Counted from the stretch's first letter, positions 1 to 9,620 are shown. The stretch is 64,000 nucleotides of DNA from Chitinophagaceae bacterium (GCA_016717285.1 JADKFU010000001.1:62001-126000), one strand, 5' to 3'. The notes: generated from the sequence alone by a model not told the origin. Numbers and translations are program-made.

Positions 1-2
1 CC

Positions 3-3000
3 TGGACAACTATTTCCATCAAACCTTCGGGTGGATCATGGACTATTACGGGAGCACCTGCAGCGAACGGCATGATTATTTTTAATGGGGCAGATAATGT
101 TACGATTGATGGATCAATTAGCGGAGTTGTTTCGCTTACGATTGCCAATACCAGTTCTTCAGCGTCGGCAATGGCTATTAAACTTTACAATGATGCAACC
201 AACAACGTTATAAAATATTGCAATCTGCAGGGAAGAAATGCTTCAACCCAAACTGCATCCGATGGAGGCATCGTCACGATCGCCGGTACATCCGGCTCTA
301 CCGGAAATGATAACAATTATATTCAGAATTGTGATTTCGGCCCTGATGCTGCCACGCTACCGTTTATCCTGATTAAGGGTTATGGTTCTGGAAATGCAAA
401 TGACCTTTGCCAGATTACCAATTGTGCGCTCCATGACTGGATTGATTTAACGGCGGGAAATAATACATGCGCTGTATATATTGCTTCAACGTTTGTCTCA
501 ACCTGGACGATTTCTGGTAATAAATTTTACCAGAGCAGTACGAGAGATATTGTAGCAGGTGGGGCCAACGATTTTTATGGATTGAGAATAGAAGGTGGTG
601 GTGGGTACACCGTTTCCAATAATGTATTTGGATATAATACTTCGGCGGGCACCGGCTATCTTACATTTACCAATAATATTGCAGGATCGCACACTTCCAT
701 TGACTTGTATCCCATATCGCTCAATCTTAATACAACCACCTCTACAATTAGCGGAAATACAATTGCGAATATTGATTTCACTACTGCACGCAGTACAAAT
801 ACAGGTACCACTTACAGTTTTGTGGGAATTTGGCTAAAGGGAGGCAAAGCAAATATTACCAATAACATTATTGGCTCAACCAGTGGTACAGGTAGTATTT
901 TGTTCAAACAGAATCTGGAGTCAGGAGGCACCAGTCCGTTTCTTCCTGTTGTGGGAATTTTAATAAGCGGTTCGTCGGCCAATACTATTTCAGGTAATAC
1001 AATTGGCGGTATCTCTATCAGTTATACCGGATCAACCGGAAGCGTAGGGGCCCAAGGCGGAAATCCCTTTGTCGCGATTTACAGCAACAATACTAATTCA
1101 TCTTTTATCAGCGGCAATACGATTGGAAACAGCACGGCTAATAATATTACGAGCGTGAATACTATTTCAGGAGCTAATATAGTTGGCATAAAACTCACCA
1201 GTGCTGCCGGGACCACCAATACCATTTCATCAAATACCATCCAAAATCTAACCTGTAGTGGTGCAAATGCAGGAATAAGCTCCAATGCATCTGTTATTGG
1301 AATTCAAAATACCAGTTTCAGCGGACCAAGCGATGCAATAACAGGAAACACGATTAGCAATTTAACCAATACCGCTACATCAGGTTCTCCTGCCACTGAT
1401 GTAAGAGGCATGTATGTTACAGGTGGGTCGGGTGGCCTTGCAACAGCATTGGTGGTGCAGCAAAACTGGGTTCATTCACTGTCAGTAAGTTCCAGCAGTT
1501 CTACGGCGCAGGTAAGTGGGATTACTATTTTTACCGGTGGAAATTCTGCAACATTAGTTAACAACATGATTTCCCTGGGAAGCGGCATCTCCAATGGTAA
1601 TCTTTTCTATGGAATCAATTATGTATCCAGTACTGTCACCGGTTATTTCAATACTGTAAGAATTCAAGGAATGCCAACGTCAGGCAGCGGTAACTCGCAT
1701 GCATTTTATTGCGCCACAACTAATGCGCTCGTTTTAAAAAATAATATTTTCATCAACGAGCGTAGCAATTCCGGAACATCAACAGGCACTCATTATGCTA
1801 TCCGGTTCAACAGTACTCCTTCAACTTATACAGGCACAGCAAACGACTTATTTACTTCCGGCACGGGTGGAGTGTTGGGTTATGTAGGAGCAGCCAATAA
1901 AACCTCTCTTGCACTTTGGTCTGCCGCCACCACACCTGTCAATCAGGACAATCCCGCCGGATCTCCGCCGTCGCTCTCTATGAGTTTTACTTTCGTCTCC
2001 ACTATTGATCTTCATATTGTTGCGAATGCCTGTGATATATCTACATTAAATAATGCAGGAACACCTATTGCCGGTTTTACTACAGACTATGATGCAACAT
2101 CGAGAAGTGGCACTACACCTGATATTGGTGCCGATGAAGTAAGCAATGCCATTGCCTGGGCAGGAGCTACCAGTACCGATTGGAATGTTTCCACCAACTG
2201 GAGTCCGCAGATCGTGCCGACCATTTACTATGATGTTACGATTCCGGTTGTCACTACCAATTATCCGGTTATCAGCAGCACTACTGCAACCTGTCATTCT
2301 TTAACCGTGATTGCGTTGGCTTCGCTCACCATGAACAGTGCAAGCAAACTCACGATTGATGCAACCTGTTCCAATGCTACTTTTACCAATGCAGGCACCT
2401 TTACGGCGAACTCCAATACGGAAGTCATTTTTACAAAAACACTGAATAGTTATACAGCAACCATTGTTCCTATAGCAGCTACACAATTTGAAAATGTAAC
2501 ATTGAACATTGGCGTTGGAATGGGTGGTTCAGGCACTACCGTGAATGGAATACTACAATTGAAGTCAGGCAGCTATGTCTTCAATAGTTCTGCTCCAACG
2601 TACTCCACTAATTCAACACTTCAATATAATACGAACGGCTCTTATACTGCCAATGCAGAATGGTACGATAATACATTCAGTGGTTCAGGTTGGCCGCAGC
2701 ATGTGGATATTGCAGGCACGGGAACGAAGCTTGTTTTTAATACAGCTTATCCTAGAGAAATGCGTGGCAACCTGACGATTGGAAGCAGTGACACACTCGC
2801 ACTGTCCTCAACCCTTGGAGGTGATTTATACATCAAGGGCAACTGGACACGCGCTGCAATAGGCGTTTTTATCCCGGTAGGAAGACTGGTAAAATTTAAC
2901 GGAACAGCAAATCAAACCATCACAGTTACAGGAGGCGGCATAGAAACATTTCATTATGTGGAAGTAAATAAATCAGCAGGTGATTTGTATCTCAGCAATA

Positions 3001-5039
3001 CAGCCGGAAATTTAACAAGTATGAAAATTACCATGTATAACTACAGCGGTTCTGTTTATACTTACCTTACTATGTCAGGCGGAAATATTAACCTGAATGG
3101 GCAAACACTTTTTTGGGCGGCACCCACTGCCATGACTTCCGGGCAAACCGCATCTTATTGGAATGCAACAGGTGGAATAAGATCTGTAACAGGAACAGGC
3201 ACTGTAAGCGTTACGGGAACGCTGTATGCTACCAGCTTTCTGGTAACCTCAACTTCATCAGGAACTTTACTCTTCGATCAAAATGTAACGTTGAAAGATG
3301 CAACCGGAGAAATTAATTTCGGTACAGGAAATCTCACAACGATCAAAGGTGTTTTCCAGGTAGATAACGGAGGAGCAGCCGTTGGAAATGCAGCGCATTA
3401 TGATACGGGTTCCATTTTGAGGTTTACCGGTGGTAATGATTACCAGGTTGGATTGAATGATATTACGTGGGCCAATGGAGTAAGTGGTGACATTGGAATT
3501 CCTTATCATCTCGAAATTACAACAGCAGCTTCAAGTACTGATCTGATTATCCAAGCTGCCAACGTAGCTGATCATTTGATCAGAGGAAATCTTACAATCA
3601 CAGGAAGCACGTTGCAGCTTTCAACAGGTGCAACCGGCGATTTATATATCAACGGCGACTGGACAAGAACGAATGGCAGTTTCTCACCGAATTCCAAAAC
3701 AGTTATTTTCTCCGGCGCTTCTCTGCAAACTATTTCATTGAATGCCGGCTATGAAACTTATTACGGGCTCAAAATCAACAATGCTTCAGGCATAGCCTTA
3801 TCAGGAGCTACAAGCAGTGTCAGTGTTTCAAATCTGTTGACATTGACCAATGGTTTAATTACTACCGGCAGCAATGAAGTATCAGTTACAAATGATGCAA
3901 CAGGTTCTATTTCCTATCCTGCTTCCAATTCCTCCGCAGCTTCTTGGGTGAATGGAAACCTGCGAAGAAAAATCACAACCGGTGTCTATGCTTTCCCGGT
4001 AGGAACTTCAACTTTAACCAATGGTGATGGATATGAGCTTGCACTGTTTGATTTCGCTACCAACTCCAATGTCGATAATTTGCTGGGCAGGTTTACCGCT
4101 GATGCTACCACTACTGCCGATGAAACTTTTTCATTGACCGTTAACGGAACGGTGATCGTTGATCGATTAAACGCTGGCTATTGGAATTTCAAACCATATG
4201 ATGCGGCGCTTGCTTTGGTGGCAAGCCCTTCCTGCACTTACAATGTTGCCTTGAATGAACGAGGTCATTCCAACTCTGCAGCTTCACCATTTTATTACGC
4301 TGTGATAAAGCGGGTTGATTCTGCAGATCCTACAGGTGCTGTATGGAATCAACAATGCGGCACACACGTGAATGCCACACAGTCGGAATCCGGAGGTACT
4401 GCTTATGCGGAACGTTCTGATTATTCCTGCAATTCATTTTCTGATTTCAGTATTGGTGTCGGAACATTTATTCTGCCTGTTGAACTCACTACTTTTACCG
4501 TTTCATTAATTGGGGAAAACAGTTTGCTCGAATGGAACACGCAGTCGGAATGGAACAGTAATTATTTCGCGATAGAGAGAAGCCTTGATGGAATTCAATT
4601 TGAGGAGATTGGTATTACGAATGCTGCTGGAAGTTCCACTGTGCCGAATAATTATTTTTATACAGATTACGAAGTAACTGAGTTGGGTGTCACCAAAATT
4701 TATTACCGGTTGCGCATGGTGAATCTCGATCAGACATTCACCTATTCTCCGGTAAGATGGGTGGAATTGCAGGAACAGGATGTTGCGGCGTCTATTTTTG
4801 TATTTCCTAATCCGGCACATGATAATACGTCGATCTCGTTGTATGCCGCTTCAGAACAATCGGCATTGTTGCAGTTAGTTGATGTATCGGGAAAAGTATT
4901 CTTTGAAATGACTCCTGATTTAAAGAAGGGAATTAACTTTATTGAAGTTGACCATCTGGATAAAATTTCAGCAGGATTATATTTTATACATGTTATCTGC
5001 GGAAGGGATTTTTATAGCACCAAGCTGGTGAAGGAGTGA
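3..5039 (+). CDS. Large T9SS-secreted repeat protein, 5'-partial
   Basis: The frame is open from the left window edge (first full codon at base 3), so the true start and signal peptide lie outside; the ATG at 72 is internal. At least 1655 residues are visible. The first ~650 residues are Asn/Thr/Ser/Gly-rich with recurring SGNTI- and NNI-type turns, typical of a right-handed parallel beta-helix. A PDIGADE motif closes that part. Next come beta-rich repeats (TGDLYINGDWTR and a second similar copy GGDLYIKGNWTR). Near the end is a LPVELTTF module with a fibronectin-like fold, then a type A T9SS C-terminal sorting domain (VFPNPAHDN to the last residue, about 79 aa). Known for the family: Sec export, then T9SS secretion and surface attachment or release. 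Function beyond adhesion or matrix is unknown. The C-terminal 170 residues resemble those of the second cargo gene at 21686. Confidence 0.9.
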   Translation, partial: WTTISIKPSGGSWTITGAPAANGMIIFNGADNVTIDGSISGVVSLTIANTSSSASAMAIKLYNDATNNVIKYCNLQGRNASTQTASDGGIVTIAGTSGSTGNDNNYIQNCDFGPDAATLPFILIKGYGSGNANDLCQITNCALHDWIDLTAGNNTCAVYIASTFVSTWTISGNKFYQSSTRDIVAGGANDFYGLRIEGGGGYTVSNNVFGYNTSAGTGYLTFTNNIAGSHTSIDLYPISLNLNTTTSTISGNTIANIDFTTARSTNTGTTYSFVGIWLKGGKANITNNIIGSTSGTGSILFKQNLESGGTSPFLPVVGILISGSSANTISGNTIGGISISYTGSTGSVGAQGGNPFVAIYSNNTNSSFISGNTIGNSTANNITSVNTISGANIVGIKLTSAAGTTNTISSNTIQNLTCSGANAGISSNASVIGIQNTSFSGPSDAITGNTISNLTNTATSGSPATDVRGMYVTGGSGGLATALVVQQNWVHSLSVSSSSSTAQVSGITIFTGGNSATLVNNMISLGSGISNGNLFYGINYVSSTVTGYFNTVRIQGMPTSGSGNSHAFYCATTNALVLKNNIFINERSNSGTSTGTHYAIRFNSTPSTYTGTANDLFTSGTGGVLGYVGAANKTSLALWSAATTPVNQDNPAGSPPSLSMSFTFVSTIDLHIVANACDISTLNNAGTPIAGFTTDYDATSRSGTTPDIGADEVSNAIAWAGATSTDWNVSTNWSPQIVPTIYYDVTIPVVTTNYPVISSTTATCHSLTVIALASLTMNSASKLTIDATCSNATFTNAGTFTANSNTEVIFTKTLNSYTATIVPIAATQFENVTLNIGVGMGGSGTTVNGILQLKSGSYVFNSSAPTYSTNSTLQYNTNGSYTANAEWYDNTFSGSGWPQHVDIAGTGTKLVFNTAYPREMRGNLTIGSSDTLALSSTLGGDLYIKGNWTRAAIGVFIPVGRLVKFNGTANQTITVTGGGIETFHYVEVNKSAGDLYLSNTAGNLTSMKITMYNYSGSVYTYLTMSGGNINLNGQTLFWAAPTAMTSGQTASYWNATGGIRSVTGTGTVSVTGTLYATSFLVTSTSSGTLLFDQNVTLKDATGEINFGTGNLTTIKGVFQVDNGGAAVGNAAHYDTGSILRFTGGNDYQVGLNDITWANGVSGDIGIPYHLEITTAASSTDLIIQAANVADHLIRGNLTITGSTLQLSTGATGDLYINGDWTRTNGSFSPNSKTVIFSGASLQTISLNAGYETYYGLKINNASGIALSGATSSVSVSNLLTLTNGLITTGSNEVSVTNDATGSISYPASNSSAASWVNGNLRRKITTGVYAFPVGTSTLTNGDGYELALFDFATNSNVDNLLGRFTADATTTADETFSLTVNGTVIVDRLNAGYWNFKPYDAALALVASPSCTYNVALNERGHSNSAASPFYYAVIKRVDSADPTGAVWNQQCGTHVNATQSESGGTAYAERSDYSCNSFSDFSIGVGTFILPVELTTFTVSLIGENSLLEWNTQSEWNSNYFAIERSLDGIQFEEIGITNAAGSSTVPNNYFYTDYEVTELGVTKIYYRLRMVNLDQTFTYSPVRWVELQEQDVAASIFVFPNPAHDNTSISLYAASEQSALLQLVDVSGKVFFEMTPDLKKGINFIEVDHLDKISAGLYFIHVICGRDFYSTKLVKE

Positions 5040-5048
5040 GGTTTAATT

Positions 5049-5137
5049 AAATTGTTACATGGTTAAATTGCTAAATGGTTCGGCGAAGCCGGAGAATGGG
5101 ATGGTTAATTGTTGCATGGTTAAATTATTACATGGTT
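5049..5137. repeat. Composite intergenic repeat: 16-bp units plus GC hairpin
   Basis: Four near-identical copies of AAATTGTTACATGGTT (two octamers) lie at 5049-5064, 5065-5080, 5107-5121 and 5122-5137. Between the second and third sits a GC-rich insert beginning CGGCGAAGCCG, a perfect 4-bp stem with a GAA loop (5081-5091). The same AT-unit plus GC-hairpin combination returns around 37277-37524, so this is a dispersed family. It starts 9 bp after the stop codon of the upstream cargo gene. Confidence 0.8.
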
Positions 5138-5243
5138 GTGCTTCTCCCGCCACAAGCCTTTATGCTGGTTGAAGTGTGTGTAAGGGGAATCGCTCGAAAA
5201 GCCCTTTGATTAATGACGACCTTGGTTGAACCGGCTTTGCCGC

Positions 5244-5350
5244 AACCATCCAACCATCCAACCATCCAACCATCCAACCATCCAACCAACCATCCAACCA
5301 TCCAACCATCCAACCATCCAACCATCCAACCATCCAACCATCCATCCAAC
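5244..5350. repeat. AACCATCC octamer tandem array
   Basis: About 13 tandem copies of the octamer AACCATCC cover 107 bp, with two phase slips of 4 bp (near 5285 and 5341). Just upstream is CGGCTTTGCCG, a small perfect hairpin. The array is open in several frames only because the octamer lacks stops, giving artefactual WLDGWMVG or NHPTIQPS peptides; no gene is called. The 416-bp gap 5040-5455 otherwise holds only the composite repeat described above. Confidence 0.9.
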
Positions 5351-5455
5351 TTAGCCCTTCAAAAAAAAATCTCCGCCGGTAACCAGCCGACGGAGCCTTC
5401 ACATGAATCAATTCCAAAGAATTGATCCTCTCAACCAAATTTTTAAATAGCCAAA

Positions 5456-5884
5456 TTATTTTCTTGGTGCTGCCACAGTATCAGCAACATCTGTCTGTTT
5501 TTGAACAACTACGCCGGTAATTTTTAGAATGGTAGATTCATTGCCGGGTGCTGTTGAGACTGTTATCGTCTTATTAAACATTCCGGCGCTGTGTGCATTG
5601 TAGGTCGCTTTTACCAACCCCTTTTTTCCTGGCAGGACGGGTTCTTTTGTATAGTCGGAAACTGTGCAACTGCAACCCGGCTGCGCTTTGGTAATGGTTA
5701 CCGGTTGGGTTCCCGTATTGGTGAATTCAAATGTATAGGAAGCAGGTTGATGCTGCATAATTTTTCCAAAGTCATGGGTAATGCCGTTGCTCCATTCAAG
5801 TGCTGTAGTAATATCTTTTGATGATTGGGACATCGCAATGCAGCAAGTACTACAGATAATAAAGAGTGTAAGAATTTTTTTCAT
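5456..5884 (-). CDS. DUF1573 periplasmic/secreted protein
   Basis: A 142-residue protein if started at MKKILTLFII (5884), which gives a normal signal peptide ending near AMSQ; the frame extends to 5953 but that would put 23 unlikely residues before the signal. The body matches DUF1573 (an Ig-like, ASPM/SPD-2/Hydin-type beta-sandwich): HDFGKI, then YTFEFTNTGTQPVTI, then PGCSCTV, all family hallmarks. The family is very common in Bacteroidota and its role is unclear. It is divergent from the sensor kinase, and the 275-bp space between them holds a perfect 17-bp inverted repeat. Confidence 0.85.
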   Translation of the reverse strand: MKKILTLFIICSTCCIAMSQSSKDITTALEWSNGITHDFGKIMQHQPASYTFEFTNTGTQPVTITKAQPGCSCTVSDYTKEPVLPGKKGLVKATYNAHSAGMFNKTITVSTAPGNESTILKITGVVVQKQTDVADTVAAPRK

Positions 5885-6006
5885 GCCAGTCGATGTAATG
5901 CTTAATTGATGATAAATGCTTTGATACAAAGCAGGTTTCAAATGTAGCGCCATAAACCATGAGTGCTTGTTATACAGTATTTAAGATTTCTTAAAATTTA
6001 GTTAAT

Positions 6007-6072
6007 AAGCTTTGGAAAAGATTTTCTGGTTTTGAAAGCACCCGTTATATTTTCGAATCTTTTCCAAAGCTT
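6007..6072. repeat. Perfect 17-bp inverted repeat, 32-bp spacer
   Basis: The left arm 6007-6023 (AAGCTTTGGAAAAGATT) is the exact reverse complement of 6056-6072. It lies in the divergent promoter space between the DUF1573 gene and the sensor kinase. It could form a long RNA hairpin, act as an operator pair, or be the remnant of a small palindromic element. No T-run follows on either strand, so it is not a normal terminator. Confidence 0.85.
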
Positions 6073-6159
6073 TTCCGCTAACTGCATCTTGACTAATTTC
6101 GCCTTCCTGAATAACAGATTGAAAATAGAAGCGCATCATTCTCTTACCAATTACTGATA

Positions 6160-7428
6160 ATGAAAAACCGGACGATACAAATCATTACACTGATGGCCAT
6201 TATTTCGATGGCTGGTATTGTAGTGCTGCAGATCTTCTGGTTTCGGAAAGCTTTTGATGTGCATGAAAAGGAATTTGATCAGAATGTATTTACATCACTT
6301 CAACGTGTAGCGGAACAGTTGCTGCAGATGAACAACCAGCAGATTCCAAATGCGCGTTTAGTGGATCAGTTGTCAGGTAATTATTTTGTGGTGAGTGTGA
6401 ATGGAGAGATTGATACCAAGGTGCTGGAATCATTGCTGAAAGCTGAATTTAAGTCGCGTGGTCTAACAAGCGATTTTGAATACGGCGTTTATGATTGTAA
6501 CCATCAGAAGCTGGTATACGGTAATTATGTTTCATTTCAGGAAGATGAAACCTACCGGGCACCACGCGAATTGCCGCAATGGAAAAACGACCTGTATTAT
6601 TTCTCCGTCAACTTTCCTGATAAGTCGAACCACCTGATTGACTCTATGAGTATCTGGCTTTTTTCGTCATTGGTATTGCTGGTGGTGGTTTTGTTTTTTG
6701 CTTTTGCATTAATTACTATTTTCCGTCAGAAGCAATTGTCGGAGATTCAGAAAGATTTCGTGAATAACATGACGCATGAATTCAAGACCCCTGTTTCTAC
6801 CATACTTGTAACCTCCAGATTGCTGAACAAACCTGAGATACAACAGCAACCGGAAATCATCGAACGCTATTCAAACCTGATACAACAGGAAGCATTGCGT
6901 TTAAAGAATCAGGTTGAGCGGGTATTGCAGGTGGCAGTCTGGGATCAGAAAAAAATGAAGTACCGGCTGGGAGAAGTGGATATTCATGAATGTCTTGAAC
7001 AGGCAATTACCAGCGTAGAGCAGATTATCCTGGAGAAAGGCGGCAGACTTGAGAAACATTTTAACGCTGAAAATCCCTTTATACAAGGTGATCGCATGCA
7101 TATCACGAATACATTTTTTAACCTGTTGGATAATGCGGTAAAATATTGTCTGAAGCCACCTGTCATGGTTATCAGCACAGCAAATGCCGGAAATGAAATC
7201 GGGATTTCTGTTGCAGATAACGGTATTGGTATTGACAAAAAAAATATAAGCCGCATCTTCGATCGTTTTTTCCGCGTGTCAACCGGTGATGTGCACGATG
7301 TAAAGGGTTTCGGATTGGGTTTGTATTATGTGCGGCATGTTGTACGCGACCATCACGGACACATAAAAGTAAAAAGTGAACCTGACCAGGGAACCACGAT
7401 AAACATTAATTTTCCTCAAAAAAAATAG
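6160..7428 (+). CDS. Sensor histidine kinase (two-component)
   Basis: 422 residues. Membrane segments lie near residues 8-27 and 164-187, enclosing a ~135-residue periplasmic sensor part with no recognised fold. HisKA follows with phospho-acceptor His206 in NNMTHEFKTP. The HATPase_c boxes are complete: N box (FNLLDNAVKY), G1 (VADNGIGID), F (FDRFFR) and G2 (GFGLGLYYV). It should autophosphorylate and pass phosphate to the response regulator 6 bp downstream. The domain order suits the HK/OmpR-type pairs common in Bacteroidota. The signal sensed cannot be inferred. The ATG at 6160 puts the first membrane segment right at the N-terminus, which is why it is chosen. Confidence 0.93.
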   Translation: MKNRTIQIITLMAIISMAGIVVLQIFWFRKAFDVHEKEFDQNVFTSLQRVAEQLLQMNNQQIPNARLVDQLSGNYFVVSVNGEIDTKVLESLLKAEFKSRGLTSDFEYGVYDCNHQKLVYGNYVSFQEDETYRAPRELPQWKNDLYYFSVNFPDKSNHLIDSMSIWLFSSLVLLVVVLFFAFALITIFRQKQLSEIQKDFVNNMTHEFKTPVSTILVTSRLLNKPEIQQQPEIIERYSNLIQQEALRLKNQVERVLQVAVWDQKKMKYRLGEVDIHECLEQAITSVEQIILEKGGRLEKHFNAENPFIQGDRMHITNTFFNLLDNAVKYCLKPPVMVISTANAGNEIGISVADNGIGIDKKNISRIFDRFFRVSTGDVHDVKGFGLGLYYVRHVVRDHHGHIKVKSEPDQGTTININFPQKK

Positions 7429-7434
7429 GTACAC

Positions 7435-8181
7435 ATGCAGGCAGAAAAAGCCAGGGTATTACTGGTAGAAGATGACAAGAGCCTTGCTTCGGTGATCCGG
7501 GATTATTTGTCCATCTCCGGATACCAGGTTACACTTTGTGAAGACGGACAATCGGCGTTGAACATATTTAAGAATAATAAATTTGATCTGTGTATTCTCG
7601 ATGTAATGATGCCAAAAAAAGATGGCTATGCTGTGGCTCAGGAAATCAGGAAAACAGAAGAAGCTATACCAATTTTATTTCTTACGTCGAAATCAGGCAA
7701 GGAAGACCGCATCAAGGGATTTAAATCCGGCGGCGATGATTTTATCACCAAACCGTTTAACATCGAAGAACTGGTGTTGCGTATGGAAGTTTTTTTGAAA
7801 CGAAGCAGAACGAATCATTCCAAGCAAAAAACATTTCAACTCGGCTCCATACTTTTTGATTACACGAATTTTGAATTGAGCGTAAATCAGCCGCAGGGCT
7901 TGCAGGATAAACGTAAAGCAGGCGTAACTGAAACAGTGGTCGACAAACGAAAACTTACAGAGAAGGAAGCGGAGATTTTATATGCGCTTTGCAGTAACCT
8001 GCACAATGTGGTGAAACGTGATGAACTGCTGATGAAGGTCTGGGGCAGCGATGATTATTTTCTCGGCCGCTCGCTCGATGTTTTTATTTCAAAACTGCGT
8101 AAATATTTAACCGTCGATCCACAGGTGGAAATTGAAAACCATCATGGTGTTGGTTTTAAGCTGACGGTGAAAGCTAATTAA
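7435..8181 (+). CDS. OmpR-family response regulator
   Basis: 248 residues: a receiver domain (acidic pair in VEDDKS, phospho-acceptor Asp56 in LCILDVMMP, Thr84, Lys106) followed by a winged-helix Trans_reg_C DNA-binding domain (LTEKEAEIL, then the recognition part SLDVFISKLRKYL). It pairs with the kinase 6 bp upstream and is presumably co-transcribed. A ~25-residue basic insertion separates two strands of the winged helix (residues ~147-172). The last codons, AAT TAA, fall inside the first unit of a heptamer repeat that continues past the stop. The targets are unknown; the neighbouring GIN and DUF1573 genes are candidates by position only. Confidence 0.93.
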   Translation: MQAEKARVLLVEDDKSLASVIRDYLSISGYQVTLCEDGQSALNIFKNNKFDLCILDVMMPKKDGYAVAQEIRKTEEAIPILFLTSKSGKEDRIKGFKSGGDDFITKPFNIEELVLRMEVFLKRSRTNHSKQKTFQLGSILFDYTNFELSVNQPQGLQDKRKAGVTETVVDKRKLTEKEAEILYALCSNLHNVVKRDELLMKVWGSDDYFLGRSLDVFISKLRKYLTVDPQVEIENHHGVGFKLTVKAN

Positions 8182-8196
8182 GAATTGGGAATTAAG
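8176..8196. repeat. AATTAAG/AATTGGG heptamers over a stop codon
   Basis: Three contiguous heptamers AATTAAG, AATTGGG, AATTAAG occupy 8176-8196. The first contains the stop codon of the response regulator (8179-8181). Same family as the AATTAGG arrays at 26890, 58962 and 63923. Confidence 0.6.
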
Positions 8197-8212
8197 GATG
8201 GAATAAGTGCTG

Positions 8213-8806
8213 CTATTTTTTTTGACTCACATTCCCTACACCTGACACCTTTGACTTCACTGTTGGATCGCCTGAATATTCAATATTTCCGACGCCATTT
8301 ACAGTTGCTTCCAGATAATTTTTTGCATTCACATACATGTTTCCAGCACCTGATAATGTTGCATATACAGTATCGCATTCACTGTTGGCAAACTTCACAT
8401 TGCCGGCCCCGTGTACACTCACTTTGATATTTGGCTGATGAAAGGAATTAATAATTAAATCACCAGCGCCTGATATGTTAACCGAATTAATGGACGGACA
8501 GGTAATCTGAATAGAAATTTTAGAATGGGCAAGATTGATTTCATCAACTGTCGAAATAGTTAATTTCCGGTCATTCACTTTTGTTCCAACCAATGGAACT
8601 ATGTTTTCATCACTTTTCACAACTACTTTGTATACATTTCCTTGTATAATTTCCACTTCAGCCGCGCCCAGTAAATCTACTGATTCAAAATTTTCAGGTG
8701 TACGTTCGTCAGAGATAATATTACCATTGCCTGTAACGGGATGTTTGCAAGAAATGATGCACCAGCTCAGCAGCATTAAAATAAAAAGGGAATTGCGAAT
8801 GAACAT
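8213..8806 (-). CDS. GIN-domain (DUF2807) lipoprotein
   Basis: 197 residues. The N-terminal signal ends in a plausible lipobox (WCIISC, Cys20), so it is probably anchored in the periplasm or outer membrane. The rest is the head-GIN/DUF2807 beta-helical fold (putative auto-transporter adhesin family in databases): ENFESVDLLGAAEVEI opens it, and Ser/Gly-Ala-Gly turns repeat (NISGAGDL, VHGAGNVKF, LSGAGNMYV, VNGVGNIEY, VSGVGNVSQ) about every 18-20 residues. Function unknown. It ends 31 bp from the response regulator, tail to tail. Confidence 0.85.
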   Translation of the reverse strand: MFIRNSLFILMLLSWCIISCKHPVTGNGNIISDERTPENFESVDLLGAAEVEIIQGNVYKVVVKSDENIVPLVGTKVNDRKLTISTVDEINLAHSKISIQITCPSINSVNISGAGDLIINSFHQPNIKVSVHGAGNVKFANSECDTVYATLSGAGNMYVNAKNYLEATVNGVGNIEYSGDPTVKSKVSGVGNVSQKK

Positions 8807-8910
8807 AGTAGTGGAATTTAAAAGTTAAAACCGAAATGTAATGGATTGCCGCATTGGCAGCAGCGGATTTGGTTTTATTTACATTTTACATCGCAGATCT
8901 TTCAATGAAT

Positions 8911-8940
8911 ATAGAAAGGCAATCATAACCGACTTTCTAT
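8911..8940. other. Intergenic hairpin
   Basis: ATAGAAAG (8911-8918) and CTTTCTAT (8933-8940) form a perfect 8-bp stem with a 14-nt loop, followed on the plus strand by GCTGATTTTTTG. It lies between the 3' end of the DUF3052-like gene and the 5' end of the GIN gene. It could be a weak terminator on the plus strand or a leader structure; role not established. Confidence 0.4.
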
Positions 8941-8993
8941 GCTGATTTTTTGATGAAAAAAAATCTGTTTAAAATTTTGAAAGTGGCTTATGG

Positions 8994-9428
8994 CTATGCG
9001 CCGGTATCAGCTTCAGCATCTGCTTCTTCGCTTTTGCCAACCATTTCAGGTGGTCTTCCACGCAGCGCACTCCAGGTTTCATCAATAGCAACCTGTGAAA
9101 CCGGGCGGAGACCAGCTTTTTCCAATGCAGTCCATACAGAGTCGCGCCGGATATCGGTTTTAATCATGCCACCACCTTTGGGGTAACATGCCCAGAAAAT
9201 ACAATTGTACTTACCAACTTTGGAACATTGCAATACCAGTTTCTCCAACTGAGTTTGTGAAGCGGAAAACAACTGTACAAAGTCATATTTTCCCTCGTCG
9301 GATTTTAACGGCTTGGTGCTGTACTTTTTTGCTCCAAGCAGTGTGATGTATTCTTTGGGGGCATTCACAATCAAAACTGCCTGATCTCCTTCAAGGCGAA
9401 GTTTCTTTAGTAGCTGCTCTTTGTTCAT
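8994..9428 (-). CDS. DUF3052-like conserved protein
   Basis: 144 residues, no signal peptide, predicted cytosolic. It begins MNKEQLLKKLRLEG and has the hallmarks I associate with the DUF3052 family: a central IFWACYPKGGG strand-turn, then DIRRDSVW, then the C-terminal block VAIDETWSALRGRPPE. The last dozen residues are acidic and low in complexity (EEADAEADTGA). No enzymatic motif is visible; function unknown. It stands alone, with 565 bp or less to either minus-strand neighbour. Confidence 0.7.
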   Translation of the reverse strand: MNKEQLLKKLRLEGDQAVLIVNAPKEYITLLGAKKYSTKPLKSDEGKYDFVQLFSASQTQLEKLVLQCSKVGKYNCIFWACYPKGGGMIKTDIRRDSVWTALEKAGLRPVSQVAIDETWSALRGRPPEMVGKSEEADAEADTGA

Positions 9429-9595
9429 GTCAGGTACGCGGATTCTGGTTAAAAATGATGCGTTAGAAGTCGCAAAAAGAAAGGCAGAAATACGCCTTTG
9501 AATCGACGAAGTTAATTATATAATTGCTGAAAGGGCATTTAATTGTGTAATTGGGTGCAAATAAGAGAGTGATTTGGCTAAAATTGTGGTTGTCA

Positions 9596-9609
9596 CGACT
9601 TAAAAGTCG
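9596..9609. other. Small palindrome downstream of the glycan locus
   Basis: CGACTTAAAAGTCG is a 6-bp stem with a 2-nt centre, flanked by partial CAC/GTG pairing. It lies 12 bp beyond the stop codon of the last gene of the minus-strand polysaccharide locus, but no uridine run follows. It may protect or end the transcript; weak evidence. Confidence 0.3.
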
Positions 9610-9620
9610 AGGTGCTTTGT

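Noticed and set aside
5128..5438. Overlapping ORFs encoding WLDGWMVG or NHPTIQPS repeat peptides
   Set aside because: They are translations of the stop-less AACCATCC octamer array; no start context, and all three are low-complexity in overlapping frames.
8950..9186. Plus-strand ORF over the DUF3052-like gene
   Set aside because: Antisense shadow: Ser/Ala-rich, no family, while the minus frame has conserved motifs.
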